A stretch of DNA of 33,556 nucleotides from NCBI GenBank assembly GCA_016932875.1, contig JAFGBZ010000062.1:1-33556 (forward strand), written 5' to 3'. Under the pieces are notes generated by a model that saw nothing but the letters and a program-made list of their open reading frames with translations, did no database searches and was not told the origin of the DNA. Below are positions 24,170 to 31,435 of the stretch, in pieces; within the stretch, counting starts at the first letter, position 1, and each line of letters begins with the position of its first letter. The position numbers and the translations under genes are program-made. This DNA is from Candidatus Iainarchaeum sp. Lineage in GTDB: Archaea; Iainarchaeota; Iainarchaeia; Iainarchaeales; JAFGBZ01.

Positions 24170-25861
24170 TTAAAGGAATTTTTTGATTAAAGAAAACAGC
24201 CATTCAATGAAATCATTTAATGGATTTGAAGATATTTCAGTTGTTTTCTGGGCTTCATCTTGTTTCTGTGTTTGAGGAATTATTACTGGTTCCTGCTTTA
24301 ATGGAACAAAAATTTCAGTAATTGATTTTAATTCATTTGATTCAATTACAAGAAAAACAGTTCCATAATTAAAAGAATCCAAAGAAAGATTCAATTGCTT
24401 TAATTCATTTCCGTTTAATGAAATTGTTTTTTCATCAAATTTTTTTTCATTGAATTCAAGCCATGCATTCAAATCAGTTTCAGCGGTTCCAGTATTTTGA
24501 ATTTTAAATGAAACTTTAAGGGAATTATTTTCCTTGAATGGACTTACATCAATTAATTTAATTTCCCCTTCCTGTGATACAACAATAGTTTCTTCAGGAA
24601 AAACATTTAATTCAATTTCTTTTTCTGAATCAGGAGAAAAAAACTTTCCTGTGTAAGTGAAGTATTTTCCTTTTTCTCCATCCAAAGGAGAAACAATAAT
24701 CCATTCTATTTCAATTGTTTTTCCTGGTTTTACTAATAAAAGATGTTTTTCTTTTTCTGAAATGAATTCTTCGTGAAGCAATAATTCAACTGGAAAAATC
24801 ATTTCAGTTGAAGCAATTGATTTAATTTTTGCTTTAACTGAAAATTTTTCGCCTAAAGAAAGCTTTTCAGGAAAAATTAATTCTGTTTCAGTTAAATCAG
24901 TGAAATGAGTTACTTTAATTATTTCAATTTCAGGTTTAAGCAAAGTCATTTCAATTTTCAAATCATTAACTGAATTAATTGTTGTTTCAACTGAACTGAA
25001 TTCATTTGCATCTTTTCCTTTGCTTAAAATAATGTGCGCTGCATCAACAAATCCTGCTTCAGAAAAAGTTGAATCAACCGGCAACCAGCCTTTCCCTTGA
25101 ATAAATAATTCATTCCATCCGTGGCTTCCGAATTCTTTTCCATCAAAACTTATTCCTGAAACATATTTTGCAGGAATTCCTTTAATGCGCGCGAAAGCTG
25201 CAGTTAAATTAGCAAATTCATCGCATACTCCTTTTCTTAACTCGTAAGTTTTTTTAGCTGAATTAATGAAAGGATAAAAATCATAATCATATTCAATATT
25301 GTTTGAAACCCAGTCAGTTATTTCCATTAAAGTTTCAATTGAAGCGCCTTTCCTGAATTCAATTCCTGCTTTAGCAATTAACTGTGGGTCATTTGATTCA
25401 ATAAAAAAAGTTGGATTTAAATAATCAGTAAATTCATCAAGAAATGCATTAAAATCCTGTTTTTTATTTAATTCTATTTCAGATTCGCGCTGAACCCTTG
25501 CTTTAATAATTATTTTAAATTCAGGATTTAAAGAAAATTCATTTAATTTATCAACTTTAAATACAGCATATCTTGAACCATTAATTATTTCTGATTCAGC
25601 TGAAAATTCTTTTCCATCAAAAAAAAGTTTTTCATTAAGTTCAGAAATTTTTTGCCCTTCAAATTCATTAAAGCTTAAAGCCTTGAAAGTAATTGAATCA
25701 TTTTCAGATGTTTTTCCTAAAAGAGTTCCTTCAGCAGTCATTGAAACAACTGCATCCATAAAAGAAATTGAATTAGGCTGTATTTCCAATGAAAAAGAAT
25801 TCATTAAAAAAAACATAAAAAATAAAATCAAAAACAATTTACTTAAATTCATAAAATTCAT
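24170..25861 (-). CDS. Secreted transglutaminase-like protein
   Basis: The track ORF extends into tRNA-Arg. The real start is most likely the ATG at 25861 (or 25852), giving about 563 residues beginning with a signal peptide (LSKLFLILFFMFFLMNSFS). The central papain-like transglutaminase core shows the full triad: Cys in LRKGVCDEFANL, His in GSHGWNELF and Asp in WLPVDSTF. N- and C-terminal regions look like beta-sandwich domains. The C-terminus ends in an amphipathic or weakly hydrophobic helix (FIEWLFSLIKKFL). Archaeal members of this type are probably cell-surface peptidases or crosslinkers. The substrate is unknown. Confidence 0.85.
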   Translation of the reverse strand: MNFMNLSKLFLILFFMFFLMNSFSLEIQPNSISFMDAVVSMTAEGTLLGKTSENDSITFKALSFNEFEGQKISELNEKLFFDGKEFSAESEIINGSRYAVFKVDKLNEFSLNPEFKIIIKARVQRESEIELNKKQDFNAFLDEFTDYLNPTFFIESNDPQLIAKAGIEFRKGASIETLMEITDWVSNNIEYDYDFYPFINSAKKTYELRKGVCDEFANLTAAFARIKGIPAKYVSGISFDGKEFGSHGWNELFIQGKGWLPVDSTFSEAGFVDAAHIILSKGKDANEFSSVETTINSVNDLKIEMTLLKPEIEIIKVTHFTDLTETELIFPEKLSLGEKFSVKAKIKSIASTEMIFPVELLLHEEFISEKEKHLLLVKPGKTIEIEWIIVSPLDGEKGKYFTYTGKFFSPDSEKEIELNVFPEETIVVSQEGEIKLIDVSPFKENNSLKVSFKIQNTGTAETDLNAWLEFNEKKFDEKTISLNGNELKQLNLSLDSFNYGTVFLVIESNELKSITEIFVPLKQEPVIIPQTQKQDEAQKTTEISSNPLNDFIEWLFSLIKKFL

Positions 25862-25873
25862 TTTCCAATTTTT

Positions 25874-25896
25874 ACTTTTTTGCAGAACAAAAAAGT
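25874..25896. other. AT-rich hairpin upstream of the transglutaminase gene
   Basis: Perfect 9-base inverted repeat ACTTTTTTG/CAAAAAAGT with loop CAGAA, in the leader between the two-hairpin repeat next to tRNA-Arg and the transglutaminase start. It may be a terminator-like structure separating tRNA-Arg transcription from the coding gene. Confidence 0.4.
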
Positions 25897-25924
25897 GTTT
25901 TCTTTTACTTGAAATATTCCTTTT

Positions 25925-25989
25925 CAATTCCACTAAAGTGGAATTGCTTTTTTTGGGTGAACATAAGCCTTTTTTTCTAAAAAAGGCTT
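25925..25989 (-). repeat. AT-rich two-hairpin repeat, copy 1 (abuts tRNA-Arg)
   Basis: Read on the minus strand, an 11-base stem AAGCCTTTTTT with loop AGA is followed by a TGTTCACC linker, an A-run and a second hairpin CAATTCCAC-TTTA-GTGGAATTG, then AAAAGG. A second copy with the same order, same AGA loop and changed but still paired stems is at 33387-33452. The first stem begins at the tRNA-Arg discriminator base. Confidence 0.6.
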
Positions 25990-26062
25990 TGAGCCCGGAG
26001 GGATTCGAACCCCCAGCCGATTCGTCCGAAGCGAATTGCGCTATCCATTGCGCCACGGGCCC
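25989..26062 (-). tRNA. tRNA-Arg(TCG)
   Basis: Minus-strand cloverleaf: acceptor GGGCCCG/CGGGCTC with one G-T pair, anticodon stem ATTCG/CGAAT with loop CTTCGGA (anticodon TCG, reads CGA), T loop TTCGAAT. Discriminator A and no encoded CCA. The two-hairpin repeat starts directly at its 3' end. Confidence 0.94.
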
Positions 26063-26163
26063 TGTTTATCTCTTTTATATTAATCATATAAGAGAGTATT
26101 TATTTTTTGGGTTATGGTTTAAAAACCTTTAAGGTAAAGAAAATAGTAATTGAGTGATTTAAA

Positions 26164-26319
26164 ATGAAGGTTTGTGGCAGTTGTAATAAAGAAGTTTCAG
26201 ATGATTTTGTTGAATTTAAATGTCCTAGTTGCGGTAAAAGCAATATAATTAGATGCCTGCATTGCCGTGCTACTTCAAAAGAATATAAATGCGAAGAATG
26301 CGGTTTTACCGGTCCATAG
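26164..26319 (+). CDS. Small zinc-finger protein (HVO_2753-like) upstream of aEF-1beta
   Basis: A 51-residue protein too short for the ORF track. It contains four CxxC-type knuckles: VCGSCNKE, FKCPSCGK, IRCLHCRA and YKCEECGF, enough for two zinc sites. This matches the small archaeal zinc-finger family that is conserved next to aEF-1beta in many genomes and is described in Haloferax as HVO_2753. A GAGTGA ribosome-binding site precedes the ATG, and the palindromic GGTTTAAAAACC about 40 bases upstream may contain the TATA box. The aEF-1beta start lies 8 bases after its stop. Confidence 0.85.
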   Translation: MKVCGSCNKEVSDDFVEFKCPSCGKSNIIRCLHCRATSKEYKCEECGFTGP

Positions 26320-26327
26320 GTGAGTTA

Positions 26328-26591
26328 ATGGGCAAAATGATTGTTATTTACAGAATTAATCCTAAAGAACAAGAACAAGCAGAAGAATGTCTTGAAACCA
26401 TTAAATCAGGAAGTTTTTCAGGCGAATTAAGAGATGTTCAAATGGCTTCACCTGGATTTGGAATAAAAATAATTAAAGCAGCTTTTTTACTGCCTGATAA
26501 AGTTGAAGGCGTAGTAGATAAATTAACTGAAGAAATAACTGCATTAGATTTAGTTGAAGATGCAGAAGTAGAAGGAATGAATTTACTTTAA
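26328..26591 (+). CDS. ef1b: Translation elongation factor aEF-1beta
   Basis: Nucleotide exchange factor for aEF-1alpha. The ORF track starts too early; the ATG at 26328 behind TAGGTGAG gives MGKMIVIYRINPK, which matches the family N-terminus. The result is 87 residues, the usual length. Further conserved parts are GFGIKIIKAAFLLPDK and the C-terminal EDAEVEGMNLL. The last six codons and stop (21 bases) are duplicated exactly 68 bases downstream around a GC-rich hairpin element. Confidence 0.93.
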   Translation: MGKMIVIYRINPKEQEQAEECLETIKSGSFSGELRDVQMASPGFGIKIIKAAFLLPDKVEGVVDKLTEEITALDLVEDAEVEGMNLL

Positions 26592-26659
26592 TTCTGCACT
26601 GCCGAAGGCGTGCTCACGTGCCAACGGAGTGAACCGTTGAAGGAATGAATTTACTTTAA
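26571..26659 (+). repeat. GC-rich double-hairpin element, copy B, with 21-base flanking duplication
   Basis: The sequence GAAGGAATGAATTTACTTTAA occurs at 26571-26591 (end of the aEF-1beta gene) and again at 26639-26659. Between them lie 47 GC-rich bases with hairpins GCAC(T)GCC-GAA-GGCGTGC (26596-26613) and CAACGG-AGTGAA-CCGTTG (26622-26639). The first hairpin and its flank match copy C at 31361-31410 almost base for base. The arrangement looks like an insertion with duplication of the gene terminus. Confidence 0.75.
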
Positions 26660-26697
26660 ATTAATTCTATAAACTTTTTCTTTTCTTTTAATATTAT

Positions 26698-28758
26698 ATG
26701 ATTAAATCCATTGAATTAACTAACTGGAAAAGCCATCAGCATTCTGTTTTAGAGTTTGAAAAAGGAACCAATGTATTAATTGGTGTTGCAGGAGCAGGAA
26801 AAAGCAGTGTAATGGATGCAATCTGTTATGCTTTATACGGGACTTTTCCTTCACTGAATTCAAAAAAAGTATCAATTTCTGAAGTGCTTATGAATAAGCC
26901 GATTAAAGCAGAAGAAGGAAAACTAAAGTTATGTTTTGAATACAATGAAAAAGAATATGAAATTGAAAGAACAATTTATTTGAAAGGCGTGAATCAAGCG
27001 AATTTAAGAGAATCAGGAAGAATTATTGCCGGCCCAAAGCCAAAAGAAGTAAATGAAAAAATAATTGATTTAATTAAAGTTGATTTTGATTTATTTTCAA
27101 GAGCAATTTACTCTGAACAAAATAATCTGGATTATTTTTTAAGAATGACTCCAATGCAGAGAAAACAAAAATTTGATGAACTACTGCAGATAAATAAATA
27201 TGAAGAAGCAAGAAGCAATTGCCTGACTGCAGTAAATAGATTAAAGAAAACAAATGAAGAAAGAATGAAATTAATTGAATCGCAAAAAAAAGCATTCAAT
27301 GAAAAAGAATTAAGCATGCTTGAAGAAAAAATAAAAGAAAAAGAAAAATTAATTAATGAAATTGAAAAAAATTCAGTTGAATTAAAGGAAAAAGAAAAAA
27401 CATTAAAGGAAAAAATGCAGAAAAACGAATTAAAGGAAAAAGAATTCAAGGAACTGAATAATGCAGTGAATTTAATTAAAGGGAAAACTGATTCAGCGGA
27501 AAAAGAATTAATGAAAGCAAAAAAAGAAGTAAATGAAAAAAATATTGATAAAATAAAAGAAGAAATGAATGAATTAATTAAAGTGCTTGAATTAATTCCT
27601 TTAAAGAAAAAAGAAATTGAAAAAAAATTGAATGAAAAAGAAGAAAAATATTCAATGAATTTAAAAGAATGCTCTGGAATTGAAGCAAAAGAAAAGCAAT
27701 TGCAGGAATCTAAAAATAAACTGCAGGAAATAGGGGCTGAATGCCCTTTATGCAGGAAACCCATGGAAATGCATTCAAAACAAGAATTAATGCAGGAAAT
27801 TGAAAAAGAAGCAGTAAAACTGAAACAGGAATTTGAATTAAAAGAAAAAGAACTGAAAAAAATAAGCGAAGAAAAAAAAGAATTAAAAAAAGAAATTGAA
27901 TTAATTTCAGAAAAAGAAAAAAAACTGATTGAAGAAAAATATGAACTGCAGGAAAAAATCAGTTCATTTAAATTAATGCAGGAAAAAGAAAAAGAAGTAA
28001 AGGAACTTGAAGAAAAGAAAAAAGAACTGATGAATGCGTTAAAGAAAACAGAATTCAATGAAAAGGAATTCAATGAATTAAAACAGGAATTTTATTCATT
28101 AAAAGAAAAAATTAATTCAAAGGAAAAAGAAATTTCAGGAGAAAAAGAATTAATTCAGGAAATGAATAAACGCATTAATGAAATGAATGAATTCAGGAAA
28201 TCATTCACTGAATTAGAATTAAAAGCAGTTCATTCAAAAGAAATGCAGGAAAAGCTTTCAGTTTTCATGAATTCATTAAAGCAGACTCAAAACGAATTAA
28301 GAGTTGTTTTAATTGATTCAATTAATTCAGCAATGGAAAGCATCTGGCCTCAGGTTTATCCTTACAAAGATTTTTCTTCAGCAAAAATAATTGTAAATGA
28401 AGGAGAATATGAAGTAATGGTGAAAAACAAGGAAAATGAATTCATTAGAGTTGAAGGAATTCTTTCAGGAGGAGAAAGAACTGCAGCAGCAATAACTTTA
28501 AGGATTGCTTTCTCGCTTGTATTAACTCAGAATTTAGGATGGATTATTTTAGATGAACCGACTCATAATTTAGATGAACGTTCAGTGAAAGAATTAGCAG
28601 TAATGCTGAAAAAACATCTGCCTGAAATAGTTGAACAGGTTTTTGTTATAACTCATGATAATGAAATGAAGAACGCTGCAACAGGAAAACTTTATTTACT
28701 GGAAAGAAAAAAAGAAGAATTTGAATCAACAAATATTATTGAAACAAATTTATTTTGA
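26698..28758 (+). CDS. rad50: Rad50-like SMC-family ATPase
   Basis: ATPase of the Mre11-Rad50 DNA-end processing complex. The 686 residues show an N-terminal Walker A GVAGAGKSS (29-37), two long Glu/Lys-rich coiled-coil arms, the zinc hook CPLC near residue 349, the ABC signature LSGGERTAAA and Walker B LGWIILDEPTHNLD. It is somewhat shorter than the roughly 880 residues usual in archaea, because of shorter arms. The Walker A lacks the usual PN before GAGKS. No mre11 gene is adjacent. A TATA-like CTATAAAC lies before the ATG. Confidence 0.9.
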   Translation: MIKSIELTNWKSHQHSVLEFEKGTNVLIGVAGAGKSSVMDAICYALYGTFPSLNSKKVSISEVLMNKPIKAEEGKLKLCFEYNEKEYEIERTIYLKGVNQANLRESGRIIAGPKPKEVNEKIIDLIKVDFDLFSRAIYSEQNNLDYFLRMTPMQRKQKFDELLQINKYEEARSNCLTAVNRLKKTNEERMKLIESQKKAFNEKELSMLEEKIKEKEKLINEIEKNSVELKEKEKTLKEKMQKNELKEKEFKELNNAVNLIKGKTDSAEKELMKAKKEVNEKNIDKIKEEMNELIKVLELIPLKKKEIEKKLNEKEEKYSMNLKECSGIEAKEKQLQESKNKLQEIGAECPLCRKPMEMHSKQELMQEIEKEAVKLKQEFELKEKELKKISEEKKELKKEIELISEKEKKLIEEKYELQEKISSFKLMQEKEKEVKELEEKKKELMNALKKTEFNEKEFNELKQEFYSLKEKINSKEKEISGEKELIQEMNKRINEMNEFRKSFTELELKAVHSKEMQEKLSVFMNSLKQTQNELRVVLIDSINSAMESIWPQVYPYKDFSSAKIIVNEGEYEVMVKNKENEFIRVEGILSGGERTAAAITLRIAFSLVLTQNLGWIILDEPTHNLDERSVKELAVMLKKHLPEIVEQVFVITHDNEMKNAATGKLYLLERKKEEFESTNIIETNLF

Positions 28759-28947
28759 TTCTGCTGCACTTACTGTGCGGGTAATAAATCCTGCAACAAG
28801 ATTTCTTGTTGTTTTATCAAAAGGTAAATCCAGTGAATCAACAACTCTTTTGTTTGCATCAAAATTTTCTTTAACAAACTTGTCTTTATATCTTTCAAGC
28901 AATTCAGCTGAAATCATTTTAATTCTTCTTGGAACAGCTTTGCCCAT
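28750..28947 (-). CDS. rps17e: Ribosomal protein eS17
   Basis: A 65-residue small-subunit protein restricted to archaea and eukaryotes. The family pattern is clear: MGKAVPRRIKMISAELLERYKDKF, FDANKRVVDSL and the conserved TTRNLVAGFITR. A strong GAGGTGA ribosome-binding site precedes the ATG. It starts directly after the rpoK stop codon, forming a two-gene operon of transcription and translation components, and overlaps the 3' end of rad50 by 9 bases. Confidence 0.9.
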   Translation of the reverse strand: MGKAVPRRIKMISAELLERYKDKFVKENFDANKRVVDSLDLPFDKTTRNLVAGFITRTVSAAESK

Positions 28948-29160
28948 TTAATTCACCTCAACAATCTCTGATTTTCCATTAGGAAAAGCCCTGATTACAT
29001 TAATTGGAAGGACTTTCTGATCAAATTCAATTTTAGCAATATCAGTTGGAGAAGAATCCTTTGAATATTTTACCAAAGGAGGCGCTCCCAATGAAATTTG
29101 TAATGCTCTAGCGCTAATCAAGCGAGTTACTTCAAAAATACTTAATTTTTCCAAATTCAC
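28948..29160 (-). CDS. rpoK: RNA polymerase subunit RpoK (Rpb6/omega homologue)
   Basis: A 70-residue RNA polymerase subunit that helps hold the largest subunit. The conserved core is LSIFEVTRLISARALQISLGAPPLV, followed by the acidic TDIAKIEFDQKVLPINVIR, both hallmarks of RpoK/Rpb6. The start is GTG with AAGGT just upstream. It is the first gene of the rpoK-eS17 pair. Confidence 0.92.
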   Translation of the reverse strand: MNLEKLSIFEVTRLISARALQISLGAPPLVKYSKDSSPTDIAKIEFDQKVLPINVIRAFPNGKSEIVEVN

Positions 29161-29218
29161 ACCTTAAATAATTAACAATACTTATGATTCTTTTCAAGGA
29201 AAAATTAATAAATGAACA

Positions 29219-30727
29219 CTAAACAGCACATGAGCTCCATTCGGAAACAATTTTAGGAGAAGGAAACCCTGATTTAAGGGAAAAATCCCTTAAAATGCTT
29301 AAAGGGAACTTTGCCTGAACTAATGCCTTTTCAGGGGAACAGAACAGTATTCTGGCTCCATTGCTTGCAAGATTTTCCTTAAATTCATTCAGTATAAGGT
29401 TTTGCAGAGAATCAATTGATTCAGCTAAAACACCTGAATAAAAACGGGAAAAAGGAGACATTAAATGAAAAGGAATTCCTTCAAGCAAAGAATCAATTGA
29501 AAACTGCAAAAAATTAAGGAAAGCAAATTCAGGAGAAACACTTAATTCTTTTTCATAATTTAATGCAAAAGAATCAATAAATTTTTTATTAAATGAAGAA
29601 ATTAATTTCTCGGATTCATTCAATAAAGAAATTAATTCAGCAAATGAACTGGAAATAAAAGAATTTTTTTTAGTGCAATTCCAGATTAATTTAGAGGAAT
29701 CAAAAATTATTTTTACTTTTTTTTCCTTCAATAAATTTAAAGCATCAGGAAGCGGGATTAATGCTCTTTCTTCGCGCATAAAAGGGCCTAAAGGAGGAAA
29801 CTCTAATCCCCATTCTGCCTGATGTTTTTTTCTTGCGTGCATTAAAGGGTTTGATTTATGAAAAGAAGAAGCAAAACTTGGATTAAAAGAAGAAAACATT
29901 AATCCATCAGAAAGAAATTCAACTTCAATTAATGAATTAGGCAAAAGATTTGAATTATTCAATGAACTTGGCTTGCAGCAATTGCAATTAATTGAATCAA
30001 ACCCTAAATTATGAAATTCTTTAAGGAAAAGACTGCTCCAAAGCTGATTGAAATTCATTTCACATAAATTATTTTTAATCACATCAATTTTTTCGCGTTT
30101 AACAGGAAGAAAATCAGATTCAATTCTTTCAGGAAAAGAAAAACTGTTTTCAAAAAAAGAATTCTGCAAAAAAACCTCGCAGGCAATAAATTTTTCAGTT
30201 GAAACAATTGAAGGAGAAATTTTTAAAATTTTGCTTAAAGAAATGCGGTGCAGTAATTCACGCGCACTCTTAGGGCTTGAAGAAAGCATTTCTCTTAAAA
30301 GAGAATTCAATGGAACTGAATCAAGCATTATTTCAGGAAAAGAAACAGAAGAAATTTTTTCAGGAAATTTATTCATAAAAATAAATTCATCAAAATAACT
30401 CCATTTTTTTGAAATAAGAAACTGTCTTTCAGGTTCAATCAATAAAACAGAATCAATTCCAAATAAAGCAGAAAAATTCTTTAAAGCAGAAAAATTCACT
30501 GCAGTGATTTTCAAAGAATTTTTTTCTTCATTCAATGAAATCTGTTTTTTGAATTTATTTGAAATTAATTCAAATGCTTTGGTTTTCAGAGTTAAAGGAA
30601 TAAATGCATAAGGAAAAAACTGTTCACGGTAAATTTTTCCACTGCATCCATTATGAAACTGGCATGCTATTTCCTTTTTTTCTTCTGAATAGAGAACTTT
30701 AACTAAAAATGCTCTTGGGGGAGACAT
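29219..30727 (-). CDS. Probable inactivated family-B DNA polymerase
   Basis: Not an obvious family member at first sight, but two regions align with archaeal PolB. The N-terminus (QFFPYAFIPL, then FGIDSVLLIEPERQFLISKKW) follows the N-terminal domain pattern F-x-PY-x-Y and EYDIPFAKRYLI. The C-terminal part (FYSGVLAESIDSLQNLI then NGARILFCSPEKAL) follows the palm helix W-Y-x2-AES and motif C G-x-VLYADTDSL. The catalytic DTD reads SPE here, and no DIET exonuclease motif or SLYPS motif A is present. A CNCC cluster lies near residue 250. At 502 residues it is about 280 shorter than active PolB. Probably a structural or regulatory replication/repair protein. Inference from pattern, not a search. 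Confidence 0.55.
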   Translation of the reverse strand: MSPPRAFLVKVLYSEEKKEIACQFHNGCSGKIYREQFFPYAFIPLTLKTKAFELISNKFKKQISLNEEKNSLKITAVNFSALKNFSALFGIDSVLLIEPERQFLISKKWSYFDEFIFMNKFPEKISSVSFPEIMLDSVPLNSLLREMLSSSPKSARELLHRISLSKILKISPSIVSTEKFIACEVFLQNSFFENSFSFPERIESDFLPVKREKIDVIKNNLCEMNFNQLWSSLFLKEFHNLGFDSINCNCCKPSSLNNSNLLPNSLIEVEFLSDGLMFSSFNPSFASSFHKSNPLMHARKKHQAEWGLEFPPLGPFMREERALIPLPDALNLLKEKKVKIIFDSSKLIWNCTKKNSFISSSFAELISLLNESEKLISSFNKKFIDSFALNYEKELSVSPEFAFLNFLQFSIDSLLEGIPFHLMSPFSRFYSGVLAESIDSLQNLILNEFKENLASNGARILFCSPEKALVQAKFPLSILRDFSLKSGFPSPKIVSEWSSCAV

Positions 30728-30749
30728 AATAATAAAGAAAAATCCGGAA

Positions 30750-30784
30750 TTTAAAAAGCATCGGAAGGAGTAGATTGCCGGTGC
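30750..30784 (-). promoter_or_regulatory. Shared motif + TATA promoter of the PolB-like gene
   Basis: On the minus strand GCACCGGCAA (30784-30775), then 17 bases including TACTCCTTCC, then TTTTTAAA (30757-30750), then 22 bases to the ATG at 30727. The motif and spacing are identical to the promoter at 23118-23152; 20 of 22 bases of the extended site agree. Confidence 0.7.
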
Positions 30785-30845
30785 CAGAAATGCATTAAAA
30801 TGCCTTAAAAAGGCAAAAATAAAGGTTAAAGGAATGCTTAAATAA

Positions 30846-30906
30846 CTAATACCACGGAATATGGTTAGCTGATGGAGGCAAAGTTCAGAGGGCTTTGATT
30901 ATCAGC
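30846..30906 (+). ncRNA. Candidate structured RNA or leader between PolB-like gene and small ORFs
   Basis: Two adjacent stem-loops: CTAA-TA-CCA/TGG-TTAG with loop CGGAATA (30846-30868), and GCTGAT/ATCAGC enclosing CAAAG/CTTTG with loop TTCAGAGGG (30868-30906). A smaller TGCCTT/AAGGCA hairpin lies upstream at 30811-30825. TTAAATAA at 30838-30845 could be a TATA box. It does not match a class I can name: no proper C/D boxes or ACA tail. Together with the promoter it fills most of the 279-base gap before the next ORF. Confidence 0.3.
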
Positions 30907-31006
30907 ATTAAATCAAAAACAAACCTGCTTTTCCAAAAAAAAATTTTAAAAATTGTTTAACCTAATTAATACCTCTAAAAAAAGAAAAAAAATAAGGGGG
31001 AATATT

Positions 31007-31093
31007 ATGGCTCAAAAAAGGAAAAAAAGAGAAGAAGATGAATCTGAAAGAGAAGATTTTGAAGAAGAAAAATACGAAGAAGATGAATACTAA
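31007..31093 (+). CDS. 28-residue highly charged microprotein
   Basis: Short ORF MAQKRKKREEDE... ending YEEDEY, almost all Lys/Arg then Glu/Asp. It is supported by a good ribosome-binding site (AAGGGGGAATATT before ATG) and by a second small gene 13 bases downstream with its own AAAGGG site, so a two-gene operon is likely. The product would be disordered: a basic N-terminal patch followed by an acidic tail. Function unknown. Confidence 0.5.
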   Translation: MAQKRKKREEDESEREDFEEEKYEEDEY

Positions 31094-31106
31094 AAAAGGG
31101 AATTAA

Positions 31107-31262
31107 ATGAATGCAGATAAATACGCTAAATGGAATCCACCGAAAACAAAAACATATAAATGCATGAACTGCGGAAAAGAAATAGCTTCAACAGAACAAG
31201 GAAATCCGTTAAGCAAAAGATTTTGTTCAGAAAAATGCAGACAAGAATATCTCACAGAATAA
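31107..31262 (+). CDS. 51-residue zinc-ribbon protein
   Basis: Too short for the ORF track. The product has YKCMNCGKEI and RFCSEKCRQEYL, a CxxC...CxxxC pair spaced 17 residues apart, typical of small TRASH/FCS-type or DUF2116-like archaeal zinc ribbons. An AAAGGG ribosome-binding site lies 7 bases upstream. It follows the charged microprotein and is closed by a clear terminator. Possibly nucleic-acid or protein binding; no specific role can be assigned. Confidence 0.75.
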   Translation: MNADKYAKWNPPKTKTYKCMNCGKEIASTEQGNPLSKRFCSEKCRQEYLTE

Positions 31263-31277
31263 AATTACTATTTTTTT

Positions 31278-31302
31278 AAGGGAAGAAATTCCCTTCACTT
31301 TT
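31278..31302 (+). terminator. Terminator after the small zinc-ribbon gene
   Basis: Perfect 7-base stem AAGGGAA/TTCCCTT with loop GAAA, followed by CAC and a T5 run, 15 bases after the stop codon. Confidence 0.7.
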
Positions 31303-31346
31303 TATTTTTCACTTTTCAAAATTAATAATATTTAATTAAATTACAA

Positions 31347-31435
31347 AAAATCTTCTGCTTCAGCCGTCCCGTCGGCTGGCGGACGGAGCACGCCTTCAGC
31401 AGTGCAGAATCAATTCACAGAAAATCTTCTGCTTC
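31347..31435 (-). repeat. GC-rich double-hairpin element, copy C, with 15-base flanking duplication
   Basis: On the minus strand the herA end GAAGCAGAAGATTTT (31435-31421) is repeated at 31361-31347. Downstream the copy reads TTGTAA, so it again encodes EAEDFL and a stop. Between them lie 59 bases with hairpins GCAC(T)GCT-GAA-GGCGTGC (31405-31388) and CAGCCG-ACGGGA-CGGCTG (31378-31361). ATTCTGCACTGC and GAAGGCGTGCTC are shared with copy B at 26591. Confidence 0.72.

Noticed and set aside
25862-26056. Upstream extension of the transglutaminase ORF (MAQWIAQFASDESAGGSNPSG...)
   Set aside because: The first part is translation of the tRNA-Arg gene on the same strand, and the signal peptide begins only at the ATG near 25861, so the track start is not real.
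27132-28073. 313-residue Ser/Phe-rich ORF opposite rad50
   Set aside because: A shadow of the Glu/Lys-rich coiled coil; composition is what the complement of GAA/AAA codons gives.
30868-30906. C/D box or H/ACA guide RNA in the structured gap
   Set aside because: TGATGG resembles a C box, but there is no D box CTGA at the right place, no second box pair and no ACA tail; kept only as an unclassified structured candidate.
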